A stretch of DNA of 64,000 bases from Novosphingobium sp. (lineage in GTDB: Bacteria; Pseudomonadota; Alphaproteobacteria; Sphingomonadales; Sphingomonadaceae), in contig NZ_JAIEPN010000093.1 of the NCBI RefSeq assembly GCF_019748365.1, positions 1 to 64,000 on the forward strand. Direction: 5' to 3'. Position 1 is the stretch's first letter; each line of letters opens with the position of its first letter. The notes under the pieces were generated by a model. The model did no database searches. It was given only the letters and a program-made list of their open reading frames with translations, and had not been told where the DNA came from. Of the stretch, positions 61,334 to 64,000 are shown piece by piece. Both the position numbers and the translations under genes were made by a program.

Positions 61334-62518
61334 TCAGTACGTAAAGCGCTGGGTTGTCCGGCTTTTGCCGATGCTGGTGATCTCGTTGAAGAGCTGCGCC
61401 AGCTTGCTCACCTGAACCGACTGCGAAGTCGCGACATAAACGACGTCACGGTCACGCATCGCGAAGTTCTGCGCCAGAAGCAGGCCGTCGGCCGACTTGA
61501 GGTTGACCTGATACACAACCGGCACCGTCGCATTCGCCGCCAGATAGTCAGGCAGTGGATCGGTCCGCAAAGACTTTGCGACATCGACAGGTTCGTACCG
61601 CAGCACATAGACACCGAAAGGATCGGCAAGGCTGTCATTCAGCCCGCCACCATTGCCCAGTGCCTCCGCGAGATTCACCTTCGACTTGGCAAACGTCACT
61701 TCCTGATTGCGGTTGGTTGCGCCAAGCACAACCAAGGTCTGGGGCTCCTGCGACAAGGTGACAAGATCACCCGGAACCAGATAAATGTTTTCATTGGGGT
61801 TCGCCTGCAGGTCGACAAGCCGCACGGACCGCACGACGCCGCCGCGCGTCAGCTGCACGATCATGTCCCGCGCCTTGCCGGTCGTTCCCCCGGCCTGCGA
61901 AAGCGCATCGAGCAGGCGCGTGCCTGCACCGAAGAGCGGAACCCGGCCAGGGCGGTTGACATCGCCGCCGATGGTCACCGCATTGTCGGTCGTCTGCACC
62001 ACCTGGACAAGCGCCTGCGTCTGGCTGGCTTTCCCGCGCAGCGCCGCGATGATCGCCTGTTGCACCTGGCGCGTGGTCAGCCCGGCAGCACGGATCTCGC
62101 CGGCAAACGGCACCATGATCGTACCGGACTGATCGACCGTCTGGACCGGGACCGTTGCGCTTTGCGCGCCGACCAGACCCGGCTGGGTCGCAGTCGCGGC
62201 GTTGACCGGTCCAAGCAGACCAGACCCGAACTCCCAAAGCGTCACCGAAACCGCGTCGCCGACATGAACCGTGACGACCGGCGGCGGCGCCGGGGTAGCC
62301 AGCGGACTGAACCCGTCAGGGGCCGCACGCGACAGCGCAGTCAAGGTAATCCGATCAACCGGAACCAGCAGGAACGGCGGCGCCTCGCTGCCCGCTTCCT
62401 CCGAGATCTGCTTCGAAAGCGGACCCGTAATCGGCATCGAGGCACAACCCGCAAGCGAGAACATCAGGACGCCGGGCAGAAGTGCTCGTGCAAGACCTGC
62501 ACGCGAGAGTCTGCTCAT
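61334..62518 (-). CDS. Polysaccharide export outer-membrane lipoprotein (Wza/KpsD type)
   Basis: About 394 residues. A lipoprotein signal (RALLPGVLMFSLAGC) supports the ATG at 62518, giving Cys25 as the lipidated residue; a GTG 36 bases upstream is the alternative. The polysaccharide export (Poly_export) domain follows, with VVTVHVGDAVSVTLWEFGSG, MVPFAGEIRAAGLTTRQVQQAI, then SLBB-like segments VTIGGDVNRPGRVPL, YLVPGDLVTL and the C-terminal RDRDVVYVATSQSVQ. It forms the outer-membrane channel for capsular polysaccharide, working with the ABC exporter encoded next to it. Confidence 0.9.
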   Translation of the reverse strand: MSRLSRAGLARALLPGVLMFSLAGCASMPITGPLSKQISEEAGSEAPPFLLVPVDRITLTALSRAAPDGFSPLATPAPPPVVTVHVGDAVSVTLWEFGSGLLGPVNAATATQPGLVGAQSATVPVQTVDQSGTIMVPFAGEIRAAGLTTRQVQQAIIAALRGKASQTQALVQVVQTTDNAVTIGGDVNRPGRVPLFGAGTRLLDALSQAGGTTGKARDMIVQLTRGGVVRSVRLVDLQANPNENIYLVPGDLVTLSQEPQTLVVLGATNRNQEVTFAKSKVNLAEALGNGGGLNDSLADPFGVYVLRYEPVDVAKSLRTDPLPDYLAANATVPVVYQVNLKSADGLLLAQNFAMRDRDVVYVATSQSVQVSKLAQLFNEITSIGKSRTTQRFTY

Positions 62519-62604
62519 TACAGCGACGGTCGGCAAGAATTCATGATCTGTCACGGCGTGCCCCAGGTTCTTTGGCAGGGATGGAAGGAATGCAAGACAT
62601 CAGG

Positions 62605-63357
62605 TCACTCGGCGATCCTGGCCATGGCTTGAGTTCCGGCTCTGCCTTCTTCGAGTGACGGCGCTTCGACCGCCCGATGGTCTTGGCTGACGGCGCTGGC
62701 CGCCTGTCCGGCCGCGGCATCCGCTTCGAACAAGGCAATCGCGTCGCGCAGGTTCTCAAAGAACAGCGGGGAGGCATCGCGTCGCAGCACGAGGGCGCAA
62801 TCGCAATAGGCCTCCGCCACGCGGGGCTGGCGGGTGGCCACTACTGCCCCTGCCGTCGCCGTACGCGCCTCGTAGAGCTGACGCCAGAGATCGCGCGTTG
62901 CCGGATCGCCGGGACCGATGATGTTGTCGAACAGATAGGTATCGAACGGAAGCGCATAAGTCAGCGCATAGGCGACCGACAGGCGGGTCCGCACAGGCAG
63001 GTCGCGCATCGGACGATCGATCCAATCCCTCAGATCGAGGATCCCGCAAATGAAATCGACAACCTCGCCGGGATCGGCATCATAGATCCGGGCAGCAAAG
63101 ACGATGTTCTGCCTGACCGAGCTGGCAAACCGGAAAGCCCGGTTGTAGCCCGCCGGGAACGACAGATGAGCCCGCCGTTCGATGCGTCCGCCGGTTGGAT
63201 CGAGGATGCCGGCAAGAAGCCCCACGAGCGTGGTCTTGCCGGTCTCAGGTCCGCCAAGGATCGCCATCCGGCGGTGCGACGGCAGATCGATCGTGACGCC
63301 ATCGATTTCGTTCCGGCCACGCTGATAGGCGAAACTGACATTGTCCAGCCTGATCAT
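62605..63357 (-). CDS. kpsT: Capsule export ABC transporter ATP-binding protein (KpsT type, degenerate)
   Basis: A 250-residue ATPase. Walker A is LGGPETGKTT, the Q-loop region includes SSVRQNIVFAARIY, and a signature-like stretch is LPVRTRLSVAYALTYAL. Walker B reads FDTYLFDN, with Asn in place of the catalytic Glu, followed by GPGDPATRD as in KpsT/CtrD. The C-terminal tail of about 40 residues is unusual. It lies directly behind the permease gene (3-base gap) and before the Wza-type lipoprotein. It should drive export of a lipid-linked polysaccharide; the Asn substitution is discussed in the findings. Confidence 0.85.
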   Translation of the reverse strand: MIRLDNVSFAYQRGRNEIDGVTIDLPSHRRMAILGGPETGKTTLVGLLAGILDPTGGRIERRAHLSFPAGYNRAFRFASSVRQNIVFAARIYDADPGEVVDFICGILDLRDWIDRPMRDLPVRTRLSVAYALTYALPFDTYLFDNIIGPGDPATRDLWRQLYEARTATAGAVVATRQPRVAEAYCDCALVLRRDASPLFFENLRDAIALFEADAAAGQAASAVSQDHRAVEAPSLEEGRAGTQAMARIAE

Positions 63358-63360
63358 GGC

Positions 63361-64000
63361 TCAATCCTTCTCTTCAAGAAAGCGGCGCGTACCCGCTTCG
63401 AGCAGCAGCCCAAAGAACAGCAACACCACCGTAAAGGTCACGATGTAGCCGTAGTCAGTCAACTGATTGGGATAAAAGGGATAAAACGCGTGGCGGAACC
63501 AGTTCACACCATGAATGACGGGATTGAGCGCGAAGTACCAACGGCTGTCAGGTGGAAGATAAGCGGCAACAAAGTAAGGCCCGGAGAAATGCAGTGATGC
63601 GCGGGCGATTGCCGGCCAGAGCAAATCCCACGCCGGGATGATCCGCGCGATCACCGAGTTCAGTATGCCGGTCGCGATCCCCAGCATGAGCACAACCAGC
63701 AAAGCGGCAATCGCTGTCACCGGATCGCCGGGAATTGCCGCATTGACCCCGAAAAACAGGTAAAGGCTGGCGAAGAAGCCGATCGCAACCACTGCGCTGC
63801 TGACCAGGTGCAGCAAGGCATGCACCAGTATGTGGTCGAACGGCCGCTCGATGGGAAACCGCTGGCGCTGCGCCACAGCATTCAAGGGTTGGCGCAGGCG
63901 CAGCGAGGTATGGATGAAGAGATAGATCGGAAAGACGCCCGTGCCGATAAACAGCAACAGGCTCGAACCATAGGGCGGCGTCCGTGACAGCGCGGAGAAC
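63361..64000 (-). CDS. kpsM: Capsule export ABC transporter permease (KpsM type), partial
   Basis: The C-terminal 212 residues of an ABC-2 type permease; the frame stays open to the right edge, so the N-terminus lies outside. Visible sequence begins FSALSRTPPYGSSLLLFIGTG, the conserved loop of KpsM/CtrC, and has membrane segments around FPIYLFIH, LVSSAVVAIGFFASLYLFFG, AIAALLVVLMLGIATGIL and VTFTVVLLFFGLLLEAG, with the family NPVIHGVNWFRHAFYP block. It forms the inner-membrane export pore with the KpsT-type ATPase. Confidence 0.9.
   Translation of the reverse strand, partial: FSALSRTPPYGSSLLLFIGTGVFPIYLFIHTSLRLRQPLNAVAQRQRFPIERPFDHILVHALLHLVSSAVVAIGFFASLYLFFGVNAAIPGDPVTAIAALLVVLMLGIATGILNSVIARIIPAWDLLWPAIARASLHFSGPYFVAAYLPPDSRWYFALNPVIHGVNWFRHAFYPFYPNQLTDYGYIVTFTVVLLFFGLLLEAGTRRFLEEKD

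Overview
The window looks like a chromosomal segment of a sphingomonad alphaproteobacterium, most likely Novosphingobium or a close relative. This rests on uniformly high GC, the serB/miaA - ilvB-ilvN-ilvC - leuA neighbourhood, a LigF-type beta-etherase, a bacterial Coq4, and several palindromic intergenic repeat families of the kind common in sphingomonads. No database search was possible, so names come from recognised motifs and remembered family sequences.

Region 1 (1-22.3 kb) is core and housekeeping. Two GFA-fold proteins flank a LigF-like glutathione S-transferase. They are followed by an orphan VWA protein, Coq4 (ubiquinone synthesis), serB, miaA, the branched-chain amino-acid genes ilvB-ilvN-ilvC, an I78 inhibitor, YceI, an epoxide hydrolase and leuA. 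leuA is preceded by a candidate Leu-rich leader peptide. Then come an amidohydrolase, a nitronate monooxygenase, a small AHH nuclease beside a degenerate 24-bp tandem repeat, a flavodoxin-like protein, a Gly/Met-rich exported protein, recJ, and two tRNA-Glu genes with anticodons UUC and CUC.

Region 2 (22.3-45.5 kb) is the standout. A seven-gene, tightly coupled minus-strand operon of about 20 kb encodes a TpsB/FhaC-type transporter, an ExbB proton-channel subunit fused to a periplasmic DUF2341 plus LamG-like module, ExbD, a Pro-rich TonB, a putative porin, a small exported coiled-coil protein and a 4428-residue filamentous-haemagglutinin-like TpsA. Upstream on the same strand lies a 692-residue PstS-superfamily binding protein. 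CTGTGT/CTGTGA/CAGTGT hexamers, three of them exactly 11 bp apart, sit in the tpsB promoter. I read this as a two-partner secretion system with its own TonB-ExbB-ExbD energy module, possibly controlled by phosphate.

Region 3 (45.5-55.5 kb) is an 11-gene type II secretion operon (gspE-F-G-H-I-J-L-M-C/N-D-K). Every junction overlaps, and no prepilin peptidase gene is present. TPS, ExbBD, a PstS-like protein and a T2SS side by side recall, from memory, the low-phosphate Pdt/Hxc locus of Pseudomonas aeruginosa.

Region 4 (55.5-64 kb) is envelope and capsule related: a SleB-type cell-wall hydrolase, two exported proteins of unknown function, a GSCFA-domain protein with a helical C-terminal half, a methyltransferase-like protein, a Wza/KpsD-type lipoprotein, and a KpsT/KpsM-type ABC exporter. 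The exporter ATPase has an unusual Walker B, and the permease gene runs off the right edge.

Other items: a perfect 29-bp inverted repeat between ilvB and ilvN, two copies of one hairpin repeat family, a possible attenuator before ilvB, and serB and miaA start codons that overlap head to head. No CRISPR array, insertion-sequence transposase, prophage or rRNA gene was seen.
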